A stretch of 15,480 bases of DNA, from contig JAZOLF010000003.1 of the NCBI GenBank assembly GCA_045652785.1, forward strand, positions 1 through 15,480, in the 5' to 3' direction. A program made the position numbers and the translations under genes. Position 1 is the first letter of the stretch, and each line of letters begins with the position of its first letter. This DNA comes from Scatosoma sp045652785 (GTDB lineage: Bacteria > Bacillota > Clostridia > Christensenellales > Borkfalkiaceae). The notes under the pieces were generated by a model. That model searched no databases, was not told the origin of the DNA, and was given only the letters and a program-made list of their open reading frames with translations. Shown here piece by piece: positions 1-7,963 of the stretch.

Positions 1-1
1 C

Positions 2-142
2 TGGAATGCCTATATCTTAACTTCGCTACCCGAATTCGAACGTTGGTTCGGCAAAAATGCCGATAAAAAGAAAAAATTATCCAACGCCAACCTGGTTTGC
101 GGTTTGTATTCCTATTTCGGCAAGCCGCCCAAGCAAAATTAA
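2..142 (+). CDS. C-terminal fragment of an unrecognised protein (5' end outside window)
   Basis: An open frame enters from the left edge in phase 2 and stops at a TAA at 140-142, giving the last 46 residues of a protein. The end is basic: it has a four-lysine run (DKKKK) followed by NLVCGLYSYFGKPPKQN. No family is recognised from so short a tail. The frame is supported by the strong intrinsic terminator 37 bases after the stop, which fits the end of a real plus-strand gene. The next gene has its own promoter, so this one is transcriptionally separate from it. Confidence 0.6.
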   Translation, partial: WNAYILTSLPEFERWFGKNADKKKKLSNANLVCGLYSYFGKPPKQN

Positions 143-178
143 CCGAATTTTCTCAACTTTTTTATGCTTACCTTTATT

Positions 179-203
179 GCCCCGCAAAAAGCGGGGCTTT
201 TTT
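179..203 (+). terminator. Rho-independent terminator of the left-edge gene
   Basis: A perfect 7-bp GC stem (GCCCCGC 179-185 with GCGGGGC 191-197) encloses an AAAAA loop and is followed by a run of T (198-203). It lies 37 bases after the TAA of the partial gene. The stretch from 204 to 380 beyond it is AT-rich and holds no gene that I can support. Confidence 0.9.
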
Positions 204-380
204 GCGACATTTTTGAATCTTCTTTACCGATTTTTGAGAAAATACCGCCTTTGTTCTTATTTTTATAAAGTTTATAGCGCACTTTTATTTTATTTTTATG
301 TATTTTAGGTTGATTTTATCAAGTAAAATTAAAAATACCCTTTATTTTTACGCATACATAACAAAAACAGCAAATTTGTG

Positions 381-409
381 TTGACTTTCCGCGCGCGCAT
401 GCCTATAAT
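381..409 (+). promoter_or_regulatory. Sigma-A promoter of the glutamine synthetase gene
   Basis: TTGACT (381-386), a 17-base spacer rich in alternating GC, then a perfect TATAAT (404-409). The predicted transcription start near 416 leaves a leader of about 26 bases to the ATG at 442. A purine-rich site (AAAGGCAGG, 428-436) lies 5 bases before that ATG. No operator or riboswitch was recognised upstream. Confidence 0.88.
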
Positions 410-441
410 TAGAGTATATTTTTAAACAAAGGCAGGTTTTT

Positions 442-2532
442 ATGACGCACATCCCAGCAATTTTCGGTGAAAACGTATTTAACGACGGCGTAATGCGCAG
501 TACACTCCCCAGCGAAGTGTATAAATCGTTGAGAAAAACCATCGACGAAGGCAAAACGATTGATATGAATATCGCGGATTCGGTTGCGAACGCGATGAAA
601 GACTGGGCGCTTTCCAAAGGGGCAACCCATTATACCCACTGGTTTCAACCGCTCACCAACTTGACGGCAGAAAAACACGATAGTTTCATTGAACCCGTTG
701 GCGGCGATGCAATTATTATGCAACTTACAGGGAAATCACTCATCGTTGGCGAACCCGACGCATCGTCTTTCCCGTCGGGGGGCTCTCGTGCAACCAGCGC
801 GGCACGCGGTTATACCGCTTGGGACCCTACTTCCCCTGCATTCGTCAAGGACGGCACGCTGTATATCCCCACCATTTTTGTCTCCTACACAGGGGAAACG
901 CTGGATAAAAAAGCGCCCCTTTTGAAATCCATGAGCGCCATCGACCGCGCCGCAAAACGCTTGCTTAAATTGTTTGGCATCGAGCCGTACAAAGTAAACA
1001 CCACCGTCGGCCCCGAACAGGAATATTTCTTGGTCGATGAAAAAGTATGGGCGCAACGCCAAGACCTGGTGCTTACAGGCAGAACGCTGTTTGGCGCGCC
1101 TGCTCCGCGCGGACAAGAACTCGAAGATCATTACTTCGGTTCACTCAAACCCCGCGTTGCGGCATTCATGCAGGATTTGGATGAAAATTTGTGGCGGCAC
1201 GGAATTCTCTCTAAAACCAAACACAACGAAGCCGCTCCCGCGCAACACGAACTCGCGCCCATCTTCACCACCACCAACGTAGCGGTTGACCACAATCAGT
1301 TGACGATGGACATTATGAAAAAAGTGGCGCAAAAGCACGGTTTGGTCTGCCTGTTGCACGAAAAGCCTTTCGTTGGTATCAACGGGAGCGGCAAGCACAA
1401 CAACTGGTCGCTCTCCACAACAGGTATGAACTTGTTAGACCCTGGTGAACACCCCGAAACGAATACGTTGTTTATGCTCATTCTCGCCTGCATCATCAAG
1501 GCGGTGGATAAGCACCAAGGGATTTTACGCGCGTGCGTTGCATCGGCGGCAAACGACCACCGTTTGGGCGGCGGCGAAGCGCCCCCTGCCATCCTTTCCG
1601 TATATTTAGGGGATGAACTCGGCGCGCTTGTTGACTCCATTGTTTTAGGGAAAAACTACACCCCGCATAAGACGATAAAAGGGAGCATCGGTGTTCCAGA
1701 AAGCCCCATTTTCCCCATCGACTCGACGGATAGAAACCGTACTTCGCCTTTCGCGTTCACGGGCAATAAGTTCGAATTCCGTATGCTCGGCTCGTCCGCG
1801 TCCGTTGCCGACCCCAACATTGTTTTGAATACCATCGTCGCAGAAGCCTTTGCCGAAGCGGCGGAAAAACTTGAAAAAATGTTAAAGACGCAACCCTTAG
1901 AAGACGCCGCAAAAGTTTATACCGAAAAGTTACTCAAAAAGCACCACCGCATCATCTTTAACTACAACGGCTATGGTCCTGAATGGGAAGAAGAAGCGGC
2001 ACGCAGGGGGTTGTTGAACCACAAAAATACCGCAGACGCTGTTGAAGAATGGTTCAAAAAGGAAAGCATCGACGTCTTCCTTCGTCAGGGCGTTTACACC
2101 AAAAACGAAGTGTTGGCACGCGCTAAAATACAACTGGAAAACTACGTCAAAACGGTACTCGTCGAAGCAAAAACCACTATTGATATGGCAATTGGGCAAA
2201 TTTATCCCGCCGTTTCCGCTTACGTTTCCCGCCTTTGCGAAAATTTGACAATAAAAAAAGCGACGTTCTCTTCCATCCCCACCGCCAGCGAAGAAGCACT
2301 CATCAAAGACCTGGCTACCGCAAATGAGAATATGCTCGCCTGTGCGCACGCACTCCGCGACAAAATTGCGGATATCCCCAAAGATGAACGGGATGCCGCT
2401 CTTCGCGCCGCACACGTGATCGTACCTGCGATGGAACTCGTGCGGAAACACGCCGACGCCGCGGAAAAACTTTGTGCCGCAAACGTTTGGCCCTTTCCCA
2501 ACTATTACCAACTCCTTTACAGCGTAAAATAA
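442..2532 (+). CDS. glnN: Glutamine synthetase, type III
   Basis: The 696-residue protein catalyses ATP-dependent condensation of ammonia with glutamate in the cytoplasm. Its length fits the GSIII family (about 700 residues) rather than GSI (about 450). Visible blocks in order are THWFQPLT (65-72), VGPEQEYF (189-196, with metal-binding Glu), HNEAAPAQHELAP (261-273), GINGSGKHNNWS (312-323), NDHRLGGGEAPPA (371-383), and the glutamate/ATP-site block DRNRTSPFAFTGNKFEFR (430-447). The C-terminal third (about 450-696) is the mostly helical extension typical of GSIII. The ATG at 442 has AAAGGCAGG upstream and a near-consensus promoter. No glnR, PII or ammonium transporter gene is adjacent. No terminator was seen after the stop, so some readthrough into the next gene is possible. 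The family call is very secure; the symbol glnN follows common use for GSIII, and glnA is an alternative. Confidence 0.97.
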   Translation: MTHIPAIFGENVFNDGVMRSTLPSEVYKSLRKTIDEGKTIDMNIADSVANAMKDWALSKGATHYTHWFQPLTNLTAEKHDSFIEPVGGDAIIMQLTGKSLIVGEPDASSFPSGGSRATSAARGYTAWDPTSPAFVKDGTLYIPTIFVSYTGETLDKKAPLLKSMSAIDRAAKRLLKLFGIEPYKVNTTVGPEQEYFLVDEKVWAQRQDLVLTGRTLFGAPAPRGQELEDHYFGSLKPRVAAFMQDLDENLWRHGILSKTKHNEAAPAQHELAPIFTTTNVAVDHNQLTMDIMKKVAQKHGLVCLLHEKPFVGINGSGKHNNWSLSTTGMNLLDPGEHPETNTLFMLILACIIKAVDKHQGILRACVASAANDHRLGGGEAPPAILSVYLGDELGALVDSIVLGKNYTPHKTIKGSIGVPESPIFPIDSTDRNRTSPFAFTGNKFEFRMLGSSASVADPNIVLNTIVAEAFAEAAEKLEKMLKTQPLEDAAKVYTEKLLKKHHRIIFNYNGYGPEWEEEAARRGLLNHKNTADAVEEWFKKESIDVFLRQGVYTKNEVLARAKIQLENYVKTVLVEAKTTIDMAIGQIYPAVSAYVSRLCENLTIKKATFSSIPTASEEALIKDLATANENMLACAHALRDKIADIPKDERDAALRAAHVIVPAMELVRKHADAAEKLCAANVWPFPNYYQLLYSVK

Positions 2533-2542
2533 TCCCGCCGTC

Positions 2543-2571
2543 TTGACGAAATAAGCCTTTTATGGTACAAT
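2543..2571 (+). promoter_or_regulatory. Sigma-A promoter of the four-helix membrane protein gene
   Basis: TTGACG (2543-2548), a 17-base spacer and TACAAT (2566-2571) start only 11 bases after the glutamine synthetase stop codon. The predicted transcript begins near 2578, with AAGGGA (2591-2596) as ribosome binding site 6 bases before the ATG at 2603. Confidence 0.8.
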
Positions 2572-2602
2572 AAAGAAAATTACCAAAGAAAAGGGATGTA
2601 CT

Positions 2603-3373
2603 ATGTTAGATTACACCAAAGCGGCGATTTCTAAAACGCTGGAAGATTTTAAAAAGATCGGATACTCCTTTACGGTGCTATTCAATATAGCCTATATCGG
2701 ATATTTAATCTACGTTCTTTGCGCAAACCACACCTTTTTTGTTACCAACATCATTTTGTTGTGCATATCCACGGCGTACCTACTCTTTTATCTTATCATC
2801 ACACGGTTCGGAAAGGATTTGGACGGCCACAAGTCGGAGAAAAAGAGCGTCAACAATATCGTCAAATGGGCAAAATACGGCATGAAAATTTACACGCTGG
2901 GGACGATGCTTTATAGCATCGCGACCATCCAAGAAACCGTCAATGGACTTCAACTCATTTTGCTGACGTTGCAAATCCTTTGCTTTATTTTGCAAATACT
3001 TTTCACGCTGGTTTGCTACGTTATCGAAAAGCGGCTGGAAATGTTTAAAGTGGCTCTGGATATGGACTGGCAGGAGTTTAAAAAACCCGTTACAGCGGTC
3101 GAAAATTTCTTCAAAAGAGTATCTGGAAAGGAAGTTGAACCCAAACCTGCCCCCACCAAAACACAAATCATGCTAACGGAACGCGCGCAGGCAAGCAAGG
3201 AACAAACCAAAGCCAAAAAGGCGCAGGATAAGACAGAAAGGAAAGAACGAAAGCAACAACTCCGCGAAGAAAAGAAAGCGGAAAAAGCGGCAAAGAAAGC
3301 CGCCAAAAAGGACAAATCAGCAGCCCTGCCGCCACAAGCGGAAATTGCCGCAACAGACGGGCAGGATCAATAA
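2603..3373 (+). CDS. Hypothetical four-helix membrane protein with Lys/Glu-rich cytoplasmic tail
   Basis: This 256-residue protein is not recognised as a named family. The N-terminal half has hydrophobic segments at about 21-40, 45-67, 93-110 (weaker) and 115-141, with short charged loops (for example KDLDGHKSEKK, 71-81). There is no cleavable signal peptide. After residue 145 the protein is soluble. Residues 190-240 are dense in Lys, Glu, Gln and Ala (KAEKAAKKAAKKDKSA), likely one long charged helix or coiled coil, and the tail ends acidic (TDGQDQ). By the positive-inside rule the basic tail should be cytoplasmic, where it could contact nucleic acid or acidic lipids; this is inference only. 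The gene has its own promoter, an AAGGGA ribosome binding site and a strong terminator, so it is a monocistronic unit. Confidence 0.85.
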   Translation: MLDYTKAAISKTLEDFKKIGYSFTVLFNIAYIGYLIYVLCANHTFFVTNIILLCISTAYLLFYLIITRFGKDLDGHKSEKKSVNNIVKWAKYGMKIYTLGTMLYSIATIQETVNGLQLILLTLQILCFILQILFTLVCYVIEKRLEMFKVALDMDWQEFKKPVTAVENFFKRVSGKEVEPKPAPTKTQIMLTERAQASKEQTKAKKAQDKTERKERKQQLREEKKAEKAAKKAAKKDKSAALPPQAEIAATDGQDQ

Positions 3374-3385
3374 AATTAACAACAA

Positions 3386-3417
3386 AAAAGAGCAAGCGAA
3401 ACATCGCTTGCTCTTTT
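3386..3417. terminator. Bidirectional intrinsic terminator between convergent genes
   Basis: A 14-bp perfect stem (3386-3399 with 3404-3417, core AGCAAGCGA/TCGCTTGCT) closes an AACA loop. It is flanked by an A run on the left (3384-3389) and a T run on the right (3414-3425), so it works in both orientations. It ends the membrane protein gene on the plus strand (stop at 3373) and the lipoprotein/small-peptide unit on the minus strand (stop at 3430). Confidence 0.92.
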
Positions 3418-3429
3418 CTTTTTTACTGC

Positions 3430-3561
3430 TTAGCCGAACATAAAGGGGTTTTGTTTGTCCGTTTCCCCTTCGTCGCTATTACTGTCGCCAACCGACGTGC
3501 GAACCAAATCTTCCGTCACCCAAAGGATTCGTAAATCCAAAATTTCGTATTCTTTTTTCAT
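3430..3561 (-). CDS. 43-residue small peptide, translationally coupled to the lipoprotein
   Basis: A short gene whose ATG shares one base with the lipoprotein stop codon (TAATG), the classic arrangement for translational coupling. GGGGGTGA, a near match to the anti-16S sequence, ends 6 bases before the ATG inside the end of the lipoprotein gene. The peptide starts MKKEYEILDLRILWVTEDLV, continues RTSVGDSNSDEGETDKQ and ends NPFMFG. The first 20 residues are amphipathic and the remainder is strongly acidic and polar. There is no signal peptide and no transmembrane segment. From memory, short uncharacterised Bacillota peptides of the form MKKxYExPxhxhhxhxxEDVIxTS with acidic, Gly/Ser-rich tails look very similar; the TEDLVRTS block matches that pattern. 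Function is unknown. A ribosomally made signal or a companion of the surface protein are both possible. The bidirectional terminator follows 12 bases after the stop. Confidence 0.8.
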   Translation of the reverse strand: MKKEYEILDLRILWVTEDLVRTSVGDSNSDEGETDKQNPFMFG

Positions 3562-6500
3562 TACGATTCACCCCCAGTAAAAGCACCTTGCGCCGTCAGG
3601 ACGTACAAACACAAAGCCTGCATCGTCGCCTTTAATTCCGCAGACGCGTTCGGGTTATTCAAAACCGTGTACGCATAACCCGCAACGCTGTAATTGAACG
3701 CATAGGTCACGTCTTCGCCGCCCGCGGATTTACCGCTAACGGAAATCTTGAACGACTCTGCTAATTCGCTAATCGCCAAGCCCGTTTCAGCACCGATTTC
3801 TACAAGCCAAGTATTTTCCGCTTTCGCCTTTACGGGAGCAACGGTTTGGCCGTTTACCGCAAACGTGTAATCATCCACGTTGCCGTTTTCAACATAGAAG
3901 TAGAAACGCATACGCGTACCCGCGTCAAGCATCAAAGTCGCGCCCGTAAACGATACACCGTCCACTTGTTGCGAATTTGGATCTAAAGTCGGTTTCAATG
4001 CCGCAATTTCTTCCACGTCGGACGTCATAACGTCTTGGATCATCGCTTGGCTTTCCGCAATCGTCGCCTCCGACGAGAGCATAAGGTCAGCAAAATCATA
4101 CGCCGTTTCTTCCCCGAAGAGTACCGCGGACGCGTTGCAGTAGTTCGCCGCCGTCAAAGCAAGGTCGAGCAGCGCTTTGCAGTTTTCCACGATTTGTTCT
4201 TGTTCCGACAAATCTTCCGCCGTATAAAGGGGTTCGTTCGTTTCTTCGTTTACCGCATTTTCCGCAATTGCCGTAGCAATTTCCGCATATCTTGCGGTTT
4301 GTTCAACCACTTGTTCGGTCGCGAAAGTAATCGCTTGTTCAAAATACGCTTTCAAAGTGACAGGCGTTTCACCAACCGCCACGCCGCCAAGATAGATATC
4401 CATCATCACGGGCGTGGATTTCCAAACGTAGTTGCCGTTGTAGAATTCCAAACGAATTTCATCGTTGTATTCGTGCGCCATCAAACGAACGGTAGCAACC
4501 ATTTGATACACGCCGTTTTTCATAACCGCGTCTTTTACAGAGAACAGTTGGGTTTCATTATCGCCGATCGTCAAGTACACGTAGCCTTCCGATTCCGTAT
4601 AGAATTTTTCCGCGAATTCGCAAGCAAACGTGAGTTCCAAATACCCGTTGATATCCATCGCAAAGGATTGCGCCGTTGCCGTTGCAAACAATGCGTCCGC
4701 GCGTTCCTGCGTCATCATAACCAAGTTGCCGTAAGCGTTATAGATGAACACGTAGCCTTCCGCCGCTTTCAAGTTCGCATCGCGGTTTGCAACCACCTGT
4801 TCTTCGCCCTTGATAGTAAGCAACAAAGCATCCGTCATTTTTACGTCGTCTTCAAAAACAACCGACGCCTGTTCGGTATGATAGAGAATGCCCGACATCG
4901 TGAGTTGGACTGTTTCGCCGTTTTCATCTTCATACTCCGCCAACAACAGTTGGTCAACGTTGATTGCAATATCGCCCGTAATCGTCACCGACGAACCGAC
5001 AACCAACCCAGAGCCGCTACCGCCCAACGATTTCAACATATTGTAAGCCTCAACAATGAGTACTTCCGCCACCTGATCACTCGTAGGACGTTGGTTTTCG
5101 GGGATCATCGACAAGACCATATCGACAATCGCCAAACCGCTCAAACCCATATTAATTCGAAGATCGCCGATTTCATTAATGCCGTCCGTACCGTAGATAA
5201 CAACACCCGTACCCACCGCGTTGACAACCGCATTCTTCACGGACGCGTCACCCGAGATAGCCACGACCCCCGCATACGCGCCGCTAATTTCGCCGTTGCT
5301 AATATCCAGCACCGTATGCTTTGTCGCCAAGCCACCTGTTTCATAAACCGAAGATGCAACACCCAGCATCAACCCGTGCGCGCTACCGCGTTTCATATAA
5401 AACTTGCCCAAATTGATAACGCCAATGGCTGAATACAAGTTGCCGCCGTCCAAAGTAAACGTACCCATGTTTACAACAGCCGTCATGTATTCAAACTGGT
5501 TTTCCATAACAGCCGAAAGATCGTCGCCAAGCGATGCAAACACCGTACCCGTTTGATCTTTCGAACAGTCGCAAATCACCAGTTCCGCCGCATATTCTAC
5601 CGTAAACATTGCAGGGAAAATCGTTTGCTTTTCCGCTTGCGTAGAATAAAGCATTTTGCCGTTCAAGCACACGGTCAATTTTACAAGGTGAGGAATGATA
5701 ATATCCGTTGCCATGTACGTATCTTGCGTTAAATACACCGCAATTTCCGTACCACGGGGGAAGTTCAATCTTCTTTGTTCGTCCAAGTATGGATCAAATC
5801 CGTCCGCGCCAAGCGCTACCGCCGTAATATGGGGAGAGATACACGTACAAGCGTGTCTTTCCAACTGCACAAACGATTCGTTGCTCAATTTTGTACAATC
5901 TACTTGACGGTATTTCGCACCTTCCGCCAACAAGACCGACGTTTCGTTTATGAGCATATTGAAACCGTTGGTACAAATGGTTACGTCCCTGGACGCAGAA
6001 AGGTACATCGTCACTTGCGTAAAGTCAACGTCTTCCATGAGCGCGTAATATCCGCTGTCCAACGGAATCGTCGCTGTGCCGTCCAACGAAAACGCTTTCG
6101 CATACGCCGCAAGCGAATCCACAGCCGCCTGTTCTACCCCGTAACATTCTTTCAAACTACACTCTACGCAAACGTGGCCCGAACAATCAAAAACATAAAT
6201 TTCGCCTTCACACTTAACGTTGAACTCATAGCCGTTTTTACAAATTACCGCAACCGTATTTTCGGGAAGAACAATCTTTTCGCCCCACGAAATATCCTGT
6301 CTTAAATACGCATACAAGAAAGTAGGCGGCGCAGGTTCTTCCGTTTCAGGAGCATCCGTTTCATCTCCGTCTTCCAAAACGCTTTGTACAGGCGCAAACA
6401 TTTGCATAATTACGTCTTCAAACGACGCTTGCGTTAAACCCATTTCATTATTCACGGGCATCATAGGACAATTATGCACCGCCGTTAACGGATCGGGCTT

Positions 6501-7343
6501 GCTTTCGTCGCAAGTATAACTTATCGTCGCACCTGCTTTCTTGAAAAATTCCGCCGTTTTTTGAACCGTTACTTGATTCTCCGACGTCACGCTGTTATTG
6601 AAACAGATATTCGTTTGAGTAGGATACAAAAGCTGTACCATCGGTTTTTCACCGCCAAGAATGGGGGCATAATCCACACCGTCTTCAATCACGTATGTAC
6701 CAGCAGGCAACAACAACGGCTGTAATTCTACAGGCGGAGTTGCAGGTTCATCCATCACGCCTTCTTCCACAACAGTTTCCGTAATTTGACCTTCCTGTAA
6801 GGAAGAATCCCCTTCTTGGTTTTCTGCGGCAAGGATTTGCGACCATTCTACAAGCGCATTTTTGTTTTGATACAGGTAGGCAAACTCTAAATACCCAGCC
6901 GAAAGCCCCATCGCTTGATCAATGAAATGGTAGCAGTTATGGGAAGAACATTCGTAGGTGTAGAACCCACCCCAGTCTTTATCCTTTATTTCTGCACCAT
7001 AGTTGCCAAATTGTAACGTGTAACTGTTCAAACAAATCCCTATATACACGTTCTTACCGACTGTGAAGTTGCCCGTCAACTCATAATTGCTCAATAGGTG
7101 GTACGTGTAGAACGTCGGAACGTCGTGATCGACTCTCCACCGCGACATAGCATCTTCGATTTCATGCGGTTTATCGGAGCGTTGCTCCAAACCGTGGGAC
7201 GCAGAGTCCGCATAGGTATAAAATCCATAACCGCAATCATGGGTATCCGCCGTAAAGTCAAAATCACCGTTACACGCCGTCAAAACAGACGCCATCCCTA
7301 CGGACACCGCCAAGGTTAAAAATACTTTCCAAATCTTTTTCAC
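3561..7343 (-). CDS. Large secreted lipoprotein with Cys-rich repeats and beta-helix-like region
   Basis: Using GTG at 7343 the product is 1260 residues. An ATG two codons upstream (7349) sits only 1 base from the AGGAGGA at 7357-7351, whereas the GTG has an ideal 7-base spacing, so GTG is preferred. The N-terminus is KKIWKVFLTLAVSVGMASVL followed by a lipobox (LTAC, Cys24), so the protein should be lipid-anchored outside the membrane. A degenerate unit (hydrophobic strand, C-x-N-G/S, later a Cys-containing DCS-like strand) recurs at about 98-138, 360-396, 452-500 and 554-598, with ICLNSY, ICKNGY, ICTNGF and VCLNGK as landmarks. Residues about 615-850 look like beta-helix rungs (TFTLDGGNLYS, VLDISNGEISGAYAG). 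The C-terminal 360 residues resemble a module recalled from other Bacillota surface proteins, ending YAYTVLNNPNASAELK. Low-complexity acidic linkers lie near 175-205 and 325-340. No sortase motif, catalytic triad or SLH domain was seen. Substrate or ligand is unknown; adhesion or glycan binding is a guess. Confidence 0.9.
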   Translation of the reverse strand: MKKIWKVFLTLAVSVGMASVLTACNGDFDFTADTHDCGYGFYTYADSASHGLEQRSDKPHEIEDAMSRWRVDHDVPTFYTYHLLSNYELTGNFTVGKNVYIGICLNSYTLQFGNYGAEIKDKDWGGFYTYECSSHNCYHFIDQAMGLSAGYLEFAYLYQNKNALVEWSQILAAENQEGDSSLQEGQITETVVEEGVMDEPATPPVELQPLLLPAGTYVIEDGVDYAPILGGEKPMVQLLYPTQTNICFNNSVTSENQVTVQKTAEFFKKAGATISYTCDESKPDPLTAVHNCPMMPVNNEMGLTQASFEDVIMQMFAPVQSVLEDGDETDAPETEEPAPPTFLYAYLRQDISWGEKIVLPENTVAVICKNGYEFNVKCEGEIYVFDCSGHVCVECSLKECYGVEQAAVDSLAAYAKAFSLDGTATIPLDSGYYALMEDVDFTQVTMYLSASRDVTICTNGFNMLINETSVLLAEGAKYRQVDCTKLSNESFVQLERHACTCISPHITAVALGADGFDPYLDEQRRLNFPRGTEIAVYLTQDTYMATDIIIPHLVKLTVCLNGKMLYSTQAEKQTIFPAMFTVEYAAELVICDCSKDQTGTVFASLGDDLSAVMENQFEYMTAVVNMGTFTLDGGNLYSAIGVINLGKFYMKRGSAHGLMLGVASSVYETGGLATKHTVLDISNGEISGAYAGVVAISGDASVKNAVVNAVGTGVVIYGTDGINEIGDLRINMGLSGLAIVDMVLSMIPENQRPTSDQVAEVLIVEAYNMLKSLGGSGSGLVVGSSVTITGDIAINVDQLLLAEYEDENGETVQLTMSGILYHTEQASVVFEDDVKMTDALLLTIKGEEQVVANRDANLKAAEGYVFIYNAYGNLVMMTQERADALFATATAQSFAMDINGYLELTFACEFAEKFYTESEGYVYLTIGDNETQLFSVKDAVMKNGVYQMVATVRLMAHEYNDEIRLEFYNGNYVWKSTPVMMDIYLGGVAVGETPVTLKAYFEQAITFATEQVVEQTARYAEIATAIAENAVNEETNEPLYTAEDLSEQEQIVENCKALLDLALTAANYCNASAVLFGEETAYDFADLMLSSEATIAESQAMIQDVMTSDVEEIAALKPTLDPNSQQVDGVSFTGATLMLDAGTRMRFYFYVENGNVDDYTFAVNGQTVAPVKAKAENTWLVEIGAETGLAISELAESFKISVSGKSAGGEDVTYAFNYSVAGYAYTVLNNPNASAELKATMQALCLYVLTAQGAFTGGES

Positions 7344-7504
7344 AAGCATATCCTCCTGTTAAAAAGTACACAAGTTTTGCAGGGCTCTCTTAACCCCCTA
7401 CAAGACAAAGCCAAATCTCGAAAGTTTATCGCCATATTCGATAACAGCAATCGAAAAAATCGTTTATAAGGCAATTTATAATCAATATAATAGAATTATA
7501 TTGT
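7344..7504 (-). other. Long 5' leader of the lipoprotein mRNA
   Basis: The predicted transcription start near 7504 leaves about 160 untranslated bases, longer than for any other gene here. The leader contains an inverted repeat (TTATCG 7426-7431 with CGATAA 7439-7444, 7-base loop) and the ribosome binding site AGGAGGA at 7357-7351. I could not match it to a known riboswitch or T-box pattern. Confidence 0.4.
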
Positions 7505-7510
7505 GCACAT

Positions 7511-7539
7511 ACTATACCCCATTACCCCCTATTTGTCAA
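7511..7539 (-). promoter_or_regulatory. Sigma-A promoter of the lipoprotein/small-peptide unit
   Basis: On the minus strand: a perfect TTGACA (7539-7534), a 17-base G-rich spacer and TATAGT (7516-7511). This is the only good promoter found upstream of the lipoprotein, and it would drive both the lipoprotein and the coupled 43-residue peptide. Confidence 0.82.
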
Positions 7540-7861
7540 GCATTTTTAATACAATTTTGAATATTTGTTGTAAAATTTCACATTTTTTCAATTTTTCCTA
7601 ATTTTTTCTTTTTCCGTCGAAAAAATTTCAAAGAAATTTTCTTGCCCGAAAAAAAGTGTGAGCGCGCGTATAGCAACCGTCGATTTTCGTCGATATGCAG
7701 AGATGTACTTGTTCCTTTTATCATTTCATAACATCCCAAAAAAGCGCGCTAATCTTCCGCTTATCCAAGCCCCCCGACAACCGACAAAGAAACCGCCGCA
7801 CACGCCCTCTATTTTACCAAAAAACGGCGTTGTTGACCGCCCTTAACGAGCCCAAAAAAAG
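7540..7861. other. Intergenic region without a supportable gene
   Basis: Very AT-rich from 7540 to about 7640, then mixed composition. Short open frames on the plus strand starting at 7658 and 7695 have no ribosome binding site and encode low-complexity Pro/Lys/Arg-rich products. On the minus strand a weak stem with T run (AAGCG/CGCTT, 7742-7762 region) could terminate a small RNA, but no promoter of matching quality was found. I see nothing firm here. Confidence 0.35.
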
Positions 7862-7905
7862 CGAAAAAGAAAGGAGCAGGTACTTTATGCCATGTGCATA
7901 CCTGC
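7862..7905 (-). terminator. Probable terminator of the ABC exporter gene
   Basis: A 7-bp stem (GCAGGTA 7876-7882 with TACCTGC 7899-7905) has an inner ATGC/GCAT pairing in its loop. On the minus strand it is followed by a T-rich tail (TCCTTTCTTTTTC), 58 bases after the exporter stop. The plus-strand side also has ATTTTTAT, so it may act both ways. The tail is interrupted by C, hence only moderate confidence. Confidence 0.6.
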
Positions 7906-7963
7906 CCCGATTTTTATATTATTTTATGCGGCACCTTGGATAAAAATGCCTGTTTTTTTGTAA

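Noticed and set aside
57..308. 83-codon plus-strand open frame at the left end
   Set aside because: It runs out of frame with the partial gene, through its terminator and into AT-rich noncoding sequence, giving a Phe/Tyr/Leu-rich product.
4035..5432. 465-codon open frame on the plus strand, antisense to the lipoprotein gene
   Set aside because: The product is an Arg/His/Phe-rich composition typical of the complement of a biased coding strand, with no domain, promoter or ribosome binding site. The lipoprotein on the opposite strand has all of these.
7344..7504. Possible riboswitch in the lipoprotein leader
   Set aside because: The length is suggestive, but I could not match the conserved core of c-di-GMP, SAM, glycine, T-box or other known classes by eye, so no class is called.
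7658..7943. Two overlapping small plus-strand open frames in the intergenic region
   Set aside because: No ribosome binding site or promoter; Pro/Lys/Arg/Thr-rich products without any recognisable feature, and the second crosses the terminator hairpin at 7876-7905.
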